Of a DNA stretch of 64,000 nucleotides, positions 24,909 through 38,300 are shown one piece after another. Position numbers and translations under genes: made by a program. The first letter of the stretch is position 1; every line of letters begins with the position of its first letter. The notes beneath the pieces are model-generated. The model had not been told where the DNA came from. It did no database searches and saw only the letters and a list, made by a program, of their open reading frames with translations. Source of the DNA: Pelomonas sp. Root1237 (lineage in GTDB: Bacteria > Pseudomonadota > Gammaproteobacteria > Burkholderiales > Burkholderiaceae_C); NCBI RefSeq assembly GCF_001425055.1, contig NZ_LMDK01000005.1, forward strand, positions 57,735 through 121,734, given 5' to 3'.

Positions 24909-26303
24909 CTACTTGCGCACGTTGTCCAGGTCGGGCGGCGGCGTGTAGCCCAGGTCGCGGGCACGCGCCTCGAACTGCGACGCCAGCAGCGGCTGGCCGG
25001 TGTTGCGGAAATGCAGGGCCAGCTCGTAGCTGGCAATGCCGTTGCCCAGGGCCACGGCGAACTGCATCCAGCCTTCGTAGCGCGATTGCGCGGCAGAGGA
25101 GCCATAGCCGCCAGTGTTCTGACCACGAACGCGCCAGGCCATGCGCGCGGCGGCGTCCTTGTCGCCGCGGCCGCAGCGCAGCAGATCCTGCCGCTGCTCG
25201 GCGGGCATGTCCGGGTTGAATGAAAAGGCCGAGCGGTACAAGCGCACGTCGCTGCGCTGCAGTGCCTTGAGCGCACTGCGCGCGCCGTCACGTGCCACCT
25301 GCACGCCAGGTGCGAAGGGACTCTCGGGCCGGGCCTTCAGGAAGTCCTCGGCCACCTGCACCACTTCGGCGGGCCAGGCCAGCTGCTCGAGCTTCTTCAG
25401 CACCGCGTCCTCGTCGATGTCGGGCGCCGCCGGCGCCACAGCACCTGCGCGCTTGGGCTCCACGTTCAGGCGCACGCGGGTGTGGTCGGCGATGAAGGGG
25501 TCCTGCGCGAGCTGGCGGATGGCGGCCACCGGGTGGTTGAGCATGGTCTCGCGCACGTCGCTGCGCACCAGTTGCATCAGCTCGGGGAAGGTCGTCTGGT
25601 CGGACACGCTGCCCATCAGCTTGACCAGCGACCCGGTGTAGAAGGTGTTCTGCGTCTCGACGGCCGGCGCGATGGCCGGCTTGCCGGCACCGGTGGAGAA
25701 GGTGATGAGGCAGCCCGGCGGCGCCTCGACCTGGTTCAGGCCCACCAGCTCGCCGGCACGCAGGCCGGTGCGGCAGGCATCGACGACCGCGATGATCATG
25801 CCCTCGCGGCGCGCGGGCAGGCGGCGCACGACGTCACTGAGCAGCTGCATGCTGCTGTTTTGCAGCAGCTCGCCCTTGGCCGAGGGATTGAGCCCGGCGG
25901 GCAGCAGCAGGTTGGACGCGTCCACTTGCACGCCGTGGCCGCTGAAGTAGAAGAACACGGTTGCATCCGCCGGGCTGGCGGCGGCTTCGGCGATGAAGAC
26001 TTCCAGCGCACGGCGCGCTGCCGGCAGGTCCAGGTCCAGCGCCGACGTGACCTTGAAACCGCGTCGCTCCAGCACCGCCTCCAGGTCGCGCAGGTTCTTC
26101 GGAATCGGCGGCAGGTCGAAAGGCTGCGGATAGTTGCGGTTGCCCAGCAGCAGCGCCAGGCGGATCTCGGTGCTCGGCAGCTGAGAGTCCGCGGCGGCCC
26201 GCGCGACGGGCCGCACGGCCAGTCCCGCGCCCAGCAACGAGCCCCACAGGAAGCGGCGGCGCGCGAGGCGGGGGCAAGAATGGGTTTCGGGCAACACGCT
26301 CAT
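24909..26303 (-). CDS. Caspase-like (peptidase C14) protein with Tat-type signal and Sel1-like end
   Basis: The 464-residue protein has an N-terminal twin-arginine-like signal (ARRRFLWGSLLGAGLAV) followed by a caspase p20-like domain. The catalytic dyad is visible: His123 in FFYFSGHGVQVD and Cys177 in AVVDACRTG; RLALLLGNRNY opens the domain. The C-terminal 120 residues look like Sel1-type helical repeats (GDKDAAARMAWRVRG then SRYEGWMQFAVALGNGIASYELALHFRNTG), usually protein-protein contact surfaces. The ATG at 26303 overlaps the exoprotein stop in ATGA, so it is coupled to the two-partner secretion operon. The signal suggests a periplasmic or exported protease that could process or police the exoprotein; this role is inferred. 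Confidence 0.85.
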   Translation of the reverse strand: MSVLPETHSCPRLARRRFLWGSLLGAGLAVRPVARAAADSQLPSTEIRLALLLGNRNYPQPFDLPPIPKNLRDLEAVLERRGFKVTSALDLDLPAARRALEVFIAEAAASPADATVFFYFSGHGVQVDASNLLLPAGLNPSAKGELLQNSSMQLLSDVVRRLPARREGMIIAVVDACRTGLRAGELVGLNQVEAPPGCLITFSTGAGKPAIAPAVETQNTFYTGSLVKLMGSVSDQTTFPELMQLVRSDVRETMLNHPVAAIRQLAQDPFIADHTRVRLNVEPKRAGAVAPAAPDIDEDAVLKKLEQLAWPAEVVQVAEDFLKARPESPFAPGVQVARDGARSALKALQRSDVRLYRSAFSFNPDMPAEQRQDLLRCGRGDKDAAARMAWRVRGQNTGGYGSSAAQSRYEGWMQFAVALGNGIASYELALHFRNTGQPLLASQFEARARDLGYTPPPDLDNVRK

Positions 26304-29300
26304 GGACTCGCTGGCTTGCAGCTCAGCGCAGGCTGGGCCGCAGGGTCGCACAGTTCGGGCGGCTTGGCGCCCTCGCTGCCTTGGGTTGATGGCCGGCCGG
26401 GGCCGACCTCGGCGATGACGCCGGAACGCAAGCGCACCGTCACGTTCTCGGTGCGCACGGTCTCCTGGAAGCGGGCACGGCGGGCGTCCTCGGCGTCGCC
26501 ATTGATGGAAGACAGGGCTCCAGAGGCCGCCGGCGTCAGCGGCAGGACTCCGTTATAGACCACCGGGATCTCCGTTGCCTGACTGGCCCCATCATGGAAG
26601 AAGCGATAGGCCGTGCCGCCGGTGGTGGGCTGGCTGCCAACCTCGGGGCCGATCAGCACGACCGCTGTCGAGCCTTGCGCACCGGCCTTGGGCAGCACGG
26701 TCAGATAGCCGGCGTTCGGTCCCGTCGTGCGCCCCCCCGTTGCAGTGGAACCCACCTCGATGCGGATGGGCTGGCCGTTGACGGCGCCAAAGCTGCCGGG
26801 CGTGCCGAAGGCGCCGGGCGCCAGCTCCAGCACCATGCCCGGTGCCGACAAGGCCCTGCCGAGCACGATCTCGTCGAACGGCATGCGGGCCACCAGCTTG
26901 GCGTCGCCGGCCGTGGCGAGCTGGTCGGCGCGGATGTAGATCAGGTCGGCCTCGATGCCGCTGCCCCCCACCCCCACCTGCTGGCCGGACACGCGCACCT
27001 CGGACTGCACGGCCTGGCCGCCCTTGGCATTCGGCGCCCAGGCGGAGTTGTAGTTCGCGCCGCTGAGCGCCGAGAGCTGGCCCTTGAAGCTGTTGGCATC
27101 CTGGGCCAGCAGCACCGAGCCGCCACCGGCGGCCTGCACCGACAGGGAGGCCCCCTCGGCGACCGTGATGGCGCTCGCGCTGCCCTGCTGCACGGTCGCC
27201 TCGGCCACCGCCAGCGGCTGGCCGGCGACCGGCACCTGGGCCGTGCCCTGCAGCGTGGCCTTGGCGTCGTCAGGCGCGGCCTGGGCCACCAACGCAAGGC
27301 TGCCGCCCGTGAGTTGCAGCTTGCCGTTGATGGCCAGGCGGCCCGCCTCGACGCGGCCGCCGCTCGACAGGGTCACGTCGCCCAGTTGCAGGCTGTCCTT
27401 GGCGGCCACCAGGGCCTGGCCGCCGCTCAGGCCCAGCGGCGCGCTGCCGAACTGGTTGGTGCTGCGGCTGGCGTCGATCAGCGTGCCGGTGAGCGTCAGC
27501 CCGGCCGCATTGCCCAGGGTCAGGCTGCCGGTGTAGACCTGCTCGGCCCGCGTCGTCAGGTCGCCGGCCAGGCGCACGCTGCCGGCGGCCTGCAGGGAGG
27601 CGATGGTCTCGGCGCCCCCCAGTTGCAGTTGGGCGCCGGCGGCCACCTGCACCGCGCTGGCGTCGGACAGGCGCTCGGCCGCCGTCGTGATGAGGCCGCC
27701 GCCCAGCACCTGGGTGGCGCCGCCGTAGCTGTTGGCGGCGCTGCCCAGCGTCACCTGGCCCTGGGTGATGACGAGACTGCCGCGGCCGCTGATGGCCTGG
27801 TCCAGCGTCAGCGCGTCGCTGCGCGAGAGCCGCAGCTCGCCCTGGTTCTGGATCTCGCCCGAACCCAGGGCGCCATTGCCGGTCAGCTGGATCGTGCCGG
27901 CCTCGATGACGGTGGCGCCGCTGTTGCGGTGCGCGGCCGTCAGCGTCAGCATACCGGCGCCCTGCTTGACCAGGCCACCGCTGCCGCTGACGACACCGTC
28001 GAAGCGGCCGTCGGCGCCATCGGCGCCGGCCGCCAGGGATGCGCCGTTCAGCACCAGGTTGCCGCCACCGTTCAGAGAGGCCACCGTCTGGCGCGCATTG
28101 GCCTGCACCTGCCCCGGCGCCTCGATGACGAGAGCGCTGGCCACCGCCAGGGTTTGCTCCGCATCCAGCACCAGGCTGCCGCCGTCGACCCGCGTGGCAC
28201 CGGTGTAGAGGTTGGCGCCGCCCAGCGTCAGCGTGCCGCTGCCCGCCTTGCTCAGGCCGCCATCGCCGCCGATGACGCCGTCGAAGCGGCTGCTGCGGCC
28301 GCTGGCGCCCAGGACCAGCGTGTTGGCATTGAGCTGCACCTGGCCGGCACCGCTCAGCGCACCAAGGTCGACGTCGGTCAGCAACTCCAGCGTCGCACCG
28401 TCGGCCACGTTGACGCCAGCCGAGGTCGGCACGACCGGCGCTGTTGCTGCGCCGGCGGCCAAGGGTTTGACAGCGCCGGCGCCTTCGAGCTGCAGCGCGC
28501 CGGCATTGGCCTGCAGATCGCCCGCCAGCGTGTTGTGACCGGCCAGCGTGAAGACGCCGGTGCCGAGCTTGGCCAGGCCGCCGCTGCCGATGATGGCGCC
28601 ATCCCAACGCGTATTGCCGCCATTGCTGCCGACGCCGAGCAGCGCCGCCTGCACGTCCACCGTGCCGGCGCCGGCGAGCGAGCCGAAGTTCAGGCTTTGC
28701 TGCACCGTCAGCGTGGCGTTCGCCTCCACGCTCACGGCCGTGACGTCGTTCAGCGCGGTGCTGCTCGCCAGCACCAGTTCACCCGCCGCCACGCGCGTCG
28801 CGCCGGTGTGGGCGCCGCTGCCGCTCAGCACGAAGCGGCCGCTGCCCAGCTTGGTCAGGCCGCCGCTGCCGGTGAGGCTGCCCGAAAAGCTCGTGTTCGT
28901 GCCATCCAGGCCCGTGCCCAGTGTGAAGCTGCCGAGCTCGACGCGGCCCGCGCCGGCGAGCGAACCGATGGCTTGGTCCTTGCCCAGGGCCAACAGCGCA
29001 CCGCTGGCGATCTGCACCGCGCTTGCCGAGGGCAGCTCACCGGTGACGCGCAGGGTGCCGGAGGCGATGTCGGTCATGCCCCCGTAGTGATTGCTGCCGG
29101 CCAGCGTCAGTGTGCCGCTGCTGGCCAGGCGCAGGCCGAAGCCGGCACCGCCGTCGACTATTGAGCCGCTGATCGTCAGCCCGCCGGTGCCAGGCAGGAA
29201 CTCCGTCACGGCCGCCTTCAGCGTCACGGCACCGGCCAGCGTGCCAGCACCCGAGATGTTGATCACGCGCCCGCCATTGGCCACCAGCTCCGCGCTCATG

Positions 29301-32300
29301 ACGGCACCGTCGCGCAGATCGAGCTGGCCTGTGCCTTCGAGTTGCACCGCACCGCTGCCGGCCTGGGCCGAGGGCCCCGACAGCACCACGGTGCCCGAGT
29401 TGATGCGCGTGCCGCCGCTGTAGCTCTGCGCCGTCGTCGTCGTCAGGCTGCCGCTGCCGCTCATGACGAGCTCGCCGCTACCCGACAGCGGGCCCACCAG
29501 ACTGATGGCACCGGGCCCGCCGAGTTCGAGCCGGGTCGAGACATTGCTCGCGTTGACGCTGTAGTCGGCCGCGCTGACAAGGCTGGCGATGCCGGCGCTG
29601 TCGATCGCGAAGTGCGCCAGGCTGTTGTCGGGCCGGGTCAGAGTGACATTGCCGCTGCCGGCCTTGATGGTCGTGAGGCCCGCGACCGTCAGCGCGCCGC
29701 TTTGCGTGACGGCAGCGCCGGTCGCCGCGGTGTCCACGCCCAAGCTGCCGTAGCTGCCGCCACCGAGATCCAGCGCGCCGGCCGACGTGACCTCGAGCTG
29801 GGCGGCATCGCCCGTGACCTTGAGACCGTCATGGCGTGCCGCATCACCATCGCGCAGTTGCACCTGTCCGAGGCTGGCGCCGGCCTGGGCCTTGAGCTCC
29901 ACACGGTTGAGGTCGTTGCCCGCGCCATGGGTGGCCAGGTCGACGGGCACGGCCGCGCCGGTAGCGATCAGCGTCGTCAGGCCGCTCACCTGCAGCGGCC
30001 CGGTCAGCAGAATGCCCTTGGCCGCCGCGGCGCTGAGGCTGTCGCTGTGGCCGCCGCCCAGCGTCAGCAGGCCGCCACTGCTGAGCGTAAGCATCTTCAC
30101 ATCGCCGCTGAACGTCAGGTCCAGCGCGCTGCTGATGTCGGCGCTGGCGAAGCTGCCGCCGTTCACTCCGCGCATGCTGACCGTACCGAGCAACTGGTTG
30201 CCGGGCTGGTTCAGCACGAGATTCACGAGGCTGCCGTCGGCGATGAAATCGCTCGAGCCTGCGACAAACAGCGCACCGGTCTGGGTGAGGGTCGTTCCCC
30301 GGATCAGTGCCGTCAGATCGCCACTGACGCGGCCGCCGCCCAGCGAGATGTCGCCGCCGGCGCTCAGCTTGAGATCGCGCGTTGTGAAGCTGCCCAGGCG
30401 CAACGCGCCGCTGGCCACGAGGCTCACATCGCCGCCCAGCAGATGGATCGGGCCACCGAAGGCATTGGCGGCCTCGTTGAGCTGGATGGCGGCGCTGCCT
30501 GCGTCCAGTGTCGACGCGCCGGCGATGCTGAGGCCGCCAGCGACCTGGCCGATCGCGCCCCCGCCGCTGCTCGCTTTCAGTTCGCCGCGGACCGTGCCGC
30601 TGCCAAGCCGCAACACACCATTCGAGGCGACCGTCAGGTCGCCCACGTCCAGCAGGCCGAGGCTGAGCGGGCGACTGTTGATGAGCAGGGTGTTGCCGCC
30701 GGTAAGGTTGATGACTGTGCCGGCAAAGGCGTTGCCGGCCTGGCCGAGGCTGATGGCCGCGGCGCCAGCGTCCAGCGTGACTGCGCCGCTGACCGCGAGC
30801 GAACCGGTCTGGGTCAATAGCCCGCGGCTGACCGCCTTCAGCTCGCCGTCAATCTGGCCGCCGCCGAGGTTCAGCGCGCCGGCCACCTCCAGCGTCAGGG
30901 GACCGGTCGCGACGCTGCCCAGACTTAGGTCGCCGGCATTGCTCAGGGCCGTCGTGCCACCAGTCAGATTCACGAGGCCGCCCAGTTGGTTGGCCGCTTC
31001 TGTCAGCGTAATGTCGCCCGCTGCCTGCAGCGTGCTGCCGCCCGCCACGGCGAGGCCGCCCGCCATCTGAGTGATCGTGGCGCCTCGTGCGCTCAGCGCG
31101 CCGCTCAGGTTGCCGGTGCCCAGGATGATGCCGCCGTTGCTGCTCGCGTCCAGGCTGCGCAGAGCCAATGTGCCGAGGCTGAGGCCGGGCAGGCTGAACA
31201 GCGTCGCGTCGCGGGCGGCGAGGTTGATGACGCCGAGGAACTGATTGCCGGCGTGGGGCAGCGCGATGTCCGCGCCTCCGGCGTTGAGCGTGGCCACGCC
31301 ACCGAACTGCAGTGCGCCAGATTGCGTGATGGCGTTGCCGCCGCTGCTTGCGAGCAGGGCACCGCCGATCACGCCCTGGCCCAGGTTGAGGGCACCGGCC
31401 GAATTCACGCTCAGGCTGTCTGTGGCGATATCGCCCAGGGTCAGCGCGCCGGCGGCGATGATTTGCACTGTGCCGCCGCCGAGCTGCACCAGGCCGCCCC
31501 AGTCGTTGTCGGGGCGGATCAACGTGATCGCGCCGCCGCCAGCCTTCAGCGTCGCCGGGCCGCTGACCGCCAGAGCGCCGCTCTGCGTGAGGGCTGCGCC
31601 GGTGGCGCTCGTGTCAGCCATCAGACTGCCGTAGCGGCCGCCGCCCAAGTCCAGCGCACCGGCTGAGGTGATCTCCAGGCTGGCCGCGTCGCCCAGCAAC
31701 TGCAGGCCGTCGTGCCGGCTGCCGTCGCCATCGCGCAGCTGCACACGGCCGAGACTACCGCCGGCCTGGGTCTGCAACTGCACGCGGTTCAGGTCGTTGC
31801 CAGCATGGACCATGTCGACTGGCATGACCGTGCCGCCCTGGGCGATCAGGGTCGTCAGGCCGCTGACCTGCAGCGCGCCGGTTTGCACGATGCCGCTGTG
31901 GGCCGCGGCCGTCAGCGTCGTGCTCCGGCCACCGCCAAGGGTCAGCAGGCCGCCGCTGCTGAGCTTCAGCGTCTGAACATCGCCGCTGAAGCTCAGGTCC
32001 AGCGCGCTGCTGATGTCGGCGCTGGCGAAGCTGCCGCCATTTACTCCGCGCATGGCGATGCCGCCCAGCAACTGGTTGCCCGGCTGGTCCAGCACCAGAG
32101 TGGCCAGGCCGCCATCGGCGACGAAGTTGGCCACGCCGTTGACCGTCAGCGCCGCGGACTGGCTGATCCTGCTGCCACGCGTGGTGGCCGTGAGCTCGCC
32201 ATTCACGGTGCCGCCACCGAGGTCGAGGTCGCCACCGGCGCTGGCCTTGAGGTCATGCACCGCGAAGCTGCCCAGGTGCAGGGCGCCGCTGTTGGCCAGG

Positions 32301-35300
32301 GTCACATCGCCCCCCACCAGGCTGACCGCGCCGGCAAAGGCATTGCCCGCCTCGGCAAGATCGATGTTGCCGCTGCCGGTACTCAGCGTGGACGCCCCGC
32401 TGACCGCCAGGCCGCCGGAGGCCTGCGTGATGGCCGCACCGCCGGCATTGAGGTTGCCCCCCACCGTGCCTGTCCCCAGGCGCAGCGCGCCGGAGGCCGA
32501 CGCCGTCAGCCCGCCGACATTGAGGCTGCCCAGGCTCAGCGCGCCGGCACCCGTGATGACGGTGGTGCCGCCACGCAGGTCGACGCTGCCGGCGAAGGCA
32601 TTGCCGGCCTGGCCGAGCGAGATGCCGGCGCTGCCCGCATTCAGGCTGGTGCCGCCGCTCACTGACAGGGCACCCGACTGGCTGATGGCGCCGCTGCTGA
32701 CTGCCGTGAGGGTCCCGCCAACGACCCCGCTGCCAAGGTCCAGCGTGCCGGCCGCATTCAGCGTCAGGCCGGCGGTGGCCAGCGTGCCCAGGCGCAGGCC
32801 GCCGGCGTTCGTGACCGCGCTGGCACTGCCACTCAGGCTGACGACGCCGTTGAGGTGATTGGCCGCATCGGTCAGCGTGATGCCTGTCGTCGCCTGCAGC
32901 GTCGCGTTGCCGGCGACGGTAAGGCCGCCGGCGATCTGTGTGATGGCGCCGCCGAGGGCGCGCGCGGTCAACGCGCCGCTGAGCGTGCCGCTACCCAGCG
33001 TGATGCTGCCGTTGCTGGTGGCGTCCAGGCTGTTGAAGCTCAGCGTGCCGAAGCTCAGGCTGGGCTGGTTGAAGAGGGTCACCGCATTGCCGGTCAGGCT
33101 CAGCGCGCCGAGGAACTGGTTGCCGGCGTTGGCCAGCGTGATGTTGCCGCTGCCGGAGGTGAAGGCGGCGGAGCCGGTCACATGCAGCGAGCCGGACTGG
33201 CTGATGGCGCCATTGCCGCTGTTGGCCACGAGGTTGCCCGTGACATTGCCCTGGCCCAGGTTCAGCGGGCCGGCAGCGCCCACCGTGAGGTCGCCGGTGG
33301 TCAACGGCCCCAAGGTCAGCCCGGCCGCGGTCTTCACCTGGGTAACGCCGCCCTTGAGCGTGACCAGGCCGCCGAGCTGGTTGCTGGTGTTGTTGAGGGT
33401 GATGGCGGCGCTGCCCGCATCCACGTTCAAGGCGCCGGTCAGGCTGAGCGGCGCACTCTGGGTCACATCGCCACCGGCTTTCAGCACGAGGGAGTGGATG
33501 CTGACCGCGCCGAGATCGACGGCACTGGTGTCGGTGAGGCGCACGTCGCGGCCGGTCAGCGCCACGGCGCCGGTCCAGCCGTTGGCCGCGTCGTCCAGCG
33601 TGATGTCGGCCGTGCCCGCGTTGATGCTGGAAGTGCCACTGACGCTCAAGCCGCCGGCGGCCTGGGTGATCGCGCCATTGCCGCTGGTGGCGGCCAGATT
33701 GCCGGCAACAGTGCCGTGGCCCAGGTTCATGGCGCCAGCGCTGTTGGCTGTGAGCGCGCCGGTGTCCAGCGTGCCAAGCGTCAGCGCGTTGGTGGTGCGC
33801 AGCTGCGTGGCGCCACCCTTCAGCGTGACCATGCCACCCAGCTGGTTGCCGGTGTTCGCCAGGGTGATGGCCGAAGCGCCCGCGTCCACGCCCAGGGCGC
33901 CGGTCAGGGCTATGGTCGTGCCCGCGCCCTGGCTGACGGCGCCGCCCGTCGTCAGCGTCAGCGAGGTGGCATTGACATGGCCCAGCGTGACAGCACTGCT
34001 GCCGGTGAGCACGGCATTCCTGCCGGTCAGCGCGACCGCGCCGGTCCAGCTGTTGGCCAGGTCACCCAGCGTGATGTCGGCGCCGCCGGCGTTGAGGGTT
34101 GCGGTGCCGGTGACGCTCAAGCCGCCAGCAGCCTGCGTGACGGCACCGCTGCTGGTGGCGCTGAGGGCGCCGCCGATGCTGCCCGTGCCAAAGCCCAGTG
34201 CGCCGCCAGCCAGGATCTGCAGCGAGCCGGTCGCCAGGCCGCCCAGCCCCAGCGCGCCCTGGCTCCTGATCTGGGTGGTACCGCCGGTCAGCGAGACCAG
34301 GCCAGTGAACTGGTTTGTCGCCGCGTCCAGCGTGATGGCCTGGCCGCCGGCATCGAAGCTGCTCGTGCCCGCGGCGCTGATGCGGCCGCCGGTCTGGTTG
34401 ATGACACCGCTGGTGCTGGTCACGGCGAGGGCAGCGGTGGCCGTGATGTCATGCGCCAGCGTGGCCGACTGGCCCTTGAGCGTGACGGCGCCGCCCTTGA
34501 GCGTGCCGAAGGTGCTGAACACGCCACCGCTGGACAGGGTCAAGGCTTCGGTGCCGGTGTCGATATTGCTCGTGCCGGCCGGCAGGATGAGGGTGCCGCC
34601 CGCCTCCAGCTCCAGGCCCTTGTTGGGCTGCTGGGTCAGCGCGAAGAGGTTGAGGTTGTTGGCGCTGCGCAATGACACCGCGCCGCCCGTGGCGGTGATG
34701 GCGCCCTGCAGATCGTTGCTGGCCTGGTTCAGCGTGATGTCCGCCGCGCCGGCGTTCAGCGTCGTCGCACCGGTCAGCGTCAGGCCACCGGTCTGCGTGA
34801 TCGCGCCGCCGTTGCTCGTCGCGCTCAGCGTGCCGGTGACGCTGCCCTGGCCGAGACCGAGGTTGCCAGTCGATGTGACCGTCAGGTCGCCGGTGTTCAC
34901 TGTGCCCAGTGTCAGCGCGGCACTGTCCGTCACGCCGGTGGTGCCGCCGCTGAGGCTGACAACGTCGCCGAATTGGTTGGTCGGCTGGTTCAGGCTGATG
35001 ACCGAGCCGCCGGCCGAGACCGTCGTCGTGCCGGTGACGAGCAGGCTGCCGCCGGTCTGGTTGACGTCGCCGCTGGCCGTCGTCAGCTTCAGCGTGCCGC
35101 TGGCCGTGATGTTCTGGCCCAGGCTGAGGCCGGTCTGGGCCTGAAGCTCGACGTTGTGGCCGGCCAGCACGCCGCCCATGGTGAAACTGCCGCCGCTGAT
35201 CAGCGCCAGGTCGGCGGTGCCAGTGTTGATGTTGGCGACCGGGCCAAGGATGAGGTTGGCACCGGCAGACAGCGTCAGCGCGCGATTGGCGGGCTGGGTC

Positions 35301-38300
35301 AGGCTGAGGATTTCAAGATCGCCGCCGGAGCGCAGGTCCAGCGAGTTGCCGACCAGGTTCAGGCCATGCCACTGGTTGCTGGTGTTGGGCAGGCTGATGT
35401 TGCCGGCCGTGGTGGCATCCAGCGTGGCGATGTCGCTGACCGACAACGCGCCCGTCTGGCTGATGGCGCCGCCGTGGCTGCTGGCACTCAGCGTGCCGTT
35501 GATGCTGCCTTGCCCCAAGTTCAGCGCACCGCCGGCCGTGGTGCTGACGGTCAGGTCGCCGGTGTTCAGCGTGCCCAGCGTCAACGGGTTGCCGCCGCCG
35601 TTGCCCAGCGTCGTGGTACCGCTGGTGGTGAGGCTGACCGCGCCTTGCAGGTTGTTGGCCGACGTCAGCGTGATGTTGCCGCTGCCGTTGCTCAAGGCTG
35701 TGGTGCCGCTGATCGTGAGCGCGCCGCCCTGCGTGATGGCACCGGCGCCCGTCGTCGTCGCGCTGAGGTTGCCGGTGACCGTGCCGCTGCCCAGGCCCAG
35801 ATTGGCATTGCTGGTGGAGACGGTCAGGGCGTGGGTGTTCAACGTGCCCAGCACCAGCGCGTTGCCGTTGCCATTGGCGATCTGCGTCGTGCCGGTGGTG
35901 GTGATGCCGACGGCGCCCTGCAGGTTGTTGGCCGAGGTCAGCGTGATGCTGCCGCTACCGTTGCCCAAGGCCGTGGTGCCGGTCACCGTCAGCACACCGC
36001 CCTGCGTGATGACGCCGGTGCCGGTGGTGGTGGCGCTGAGGTTGCCGGTGACGGTGCCGCTGCCCAGGCCGAGATTGGCATTGCTGGTGCTGACCGTCAG
36101 GGCGCGAGTGCTGAGCGTGCCGAGGGTCAGCGCGTTGCCGCTGGCATTGCTGAGCTGCGTGGTGCCCGTCGTCGTGACGCTGACCGCACCTTGCAGGTTG
36201 TTGCCCGACGTCAGGTTGACGTTGCCGCTGCCGTTGCTGAGGCCGCTGCTGCCGGTCACTGTCAGCGCGCCGCTCTGGGTGATGGTGCCGCTGCCCGTCG
36301 TCGTGGCGCTCAGGGTGCCGGCCACCGTGCCGCTGCCCAGGTCGATGTCGGCATTGCTGGTGCTGACCGTCAGCGCGCCGGTGTTCAGCGTGCCCAGGGC
36401 GAGGGCCTTGCCGCTGCCGTTGACGACCTGACTGCTGCCCGTGCTGGTGAGGCTGACCGCGCCCTGCAGGTCGTTGGCCGCCGCCAGCGTGATGCCGCCG
36501 CTGCCGCTGCTGAGGCCGCTGGTGCCGGTCACCGTCAACACACCGCTCTGCGTGATGGCGCCGGTGCCGGTCGTCGTCGCGCCGAGGTTGCCGCTGATGG
36601 TGCCGCTGCCCAGGCCCAGGTTGGCGCCGCTGGTGTTGACCGTCAGGTCGCGCACGCTCAGCGTCCCCAGGGTCAGGGCCTTGCCGCTGCCATTGCTGAT
36701 CTGCGTGGTGCCGGTCGTCGTGACGCTGACGGCCCCCTGCAGATCGTTGGCCGAGGTCAGCGTGATGTCGCCGCTGCCATTGCTGAGGCTGCTGGTGCCC
36801 GTCACCGTCAGCGCGCCGCTCTGCGTGAGCGTGCCGTTGTTCGTCGTCGTCGCGCTGAGGTTGCCGCCGACGGTGCCGCTGCCCAGCACCAGGTCGGCAT
36901 GGTTGGCGCTGACGGTCAGCGCGCCGGTGTTCAGCGTGCCCAGGGTCAGGGTGTTGCCATTGGCATTGCTGAGCTGGGTGGCGCCGGTGCTGGTGATGCT
37001 GACCGCGCCCTGGAAGTCGTTTCCGGCCGTGGTCAGCGTGATATTGCCGCTGCCATTGCTGAGGGCCGTCACGCCCGTCACCGTCAGCGCGCCGCCTTGC
37101 GTGAGGGTGCCGGTGCCCGTCGTCGTCGCGCTGAGGGCGCCGGTGACCGTGCCGCTGCCCAGGGCCAGGGCGGCGCCGCTGGTGCTGACGGTCAGCGTGC
37201 GCGTGCTCAGCGTGCCCAAGGTCAGCGCATTGCCGCTGCCATTGGCGATCTGCGTCGTGCCGGTGGTCGTGATGTCGACCGCACCTTGCAGATTGTTGGC
37301 CGAGGCCAGCGTGATATTGCCGCTGCCGTTGCTCAGGGTCGTGGCGCCGGTCACCGTCAGTGCGCCGGTCTGCGTGAGCGTGCCGCTGCCTGTCGTCGTC
37401 GCGCTGAGGTTGCCGGTGACGGTGCCGCCGCCCAGGTCCAGATTGGCGCCGCTGGTGCTGACGGTGAGCGCATGGGTGCTCAATGTGCCCAGGGTCAGCG
37501 CCTTGCCATTGCCATTGCCGAGTTGGGTCGTGCCGGTGCTGGTGATGCTGACCGCGCCCTGAAGGTCGTTGGCCGAGGTCAGCGTGATGTTGCCGCTGCC
37601 ATTGCTCAAGGCCGACGTGCCGGTCACCGTCAGTGCGCCGCTCTGCGTCAGCGTGCCGGTGCCCGTCGTCGCTGCACTGAGGTTGCCGCCAACCGAGCCG
37701 CTACCGAGGTCCAGATTGGCATTGCTGGTGCTGACGGTCAGGCCGCCAGCGCTCAGCGCGCCCAGGGACAAGTCCTTGCCGCTGCCATTGACGAGTTGCG
37801 CATTGCCGGTGGTGGTGACGCTCACCAGCCCCCGCAGGTCGTTGCCCGAGGCCAGCGTGATGTTGCCGCTGCCGTTGCTCAAGCCCGTGGTGCCGGTCAC
37901 CGTCAGCGCACCGCCTTGGGTGATGGTGCCGGTACCGGTCGTCGTCGCGCTGAGGTTGCCGGTGACGGTGCCGCTGCCCAGGTTCAGGTTGGCGGCGGTG
38001 GCGCTGGCGGTGAGGGCATGGGTGTTCAGCGTGCCCAGGGTCAGCGCATGGCCGCTGCCATTGCTGACCTGGGTGATGCCGGTGGTCGTCAGGCTGACCG
38101 CGCCCTGCAGGTTGTTGCTGGCCGCCGTCAGCGTGATGTTGCCGGACCCCGTGGTGACACCCGTCGTGCCAGTCACCGCCAACGCGCCGGCCTGCGTGAT
38201 CGCGCCGCTGCCGCTGGTGGTGACGCCGACATTGCCCGTGACCGTGCCGGTCGGCAGGACGACGTCGCCGCCAACGCTGCTGAGGGTCAGGCCTGCGCTG

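Noticed and set aside
26300..29500. Exoprotein as a contact-dependent inhibition toxin (CdiA)
   Set aside because: No VENN motif, no C-terminal toxin domain and no small immunity gene downstream; the C-terminus is a conserved non-toxic type and a caspase-like gene follows.
35453..38188. CRISPR-like array because of regular repeats
   Set aside because: The 273-base period is in frame inside one gene and encodes beta-helix repeats; there are no spacers or cas genes.
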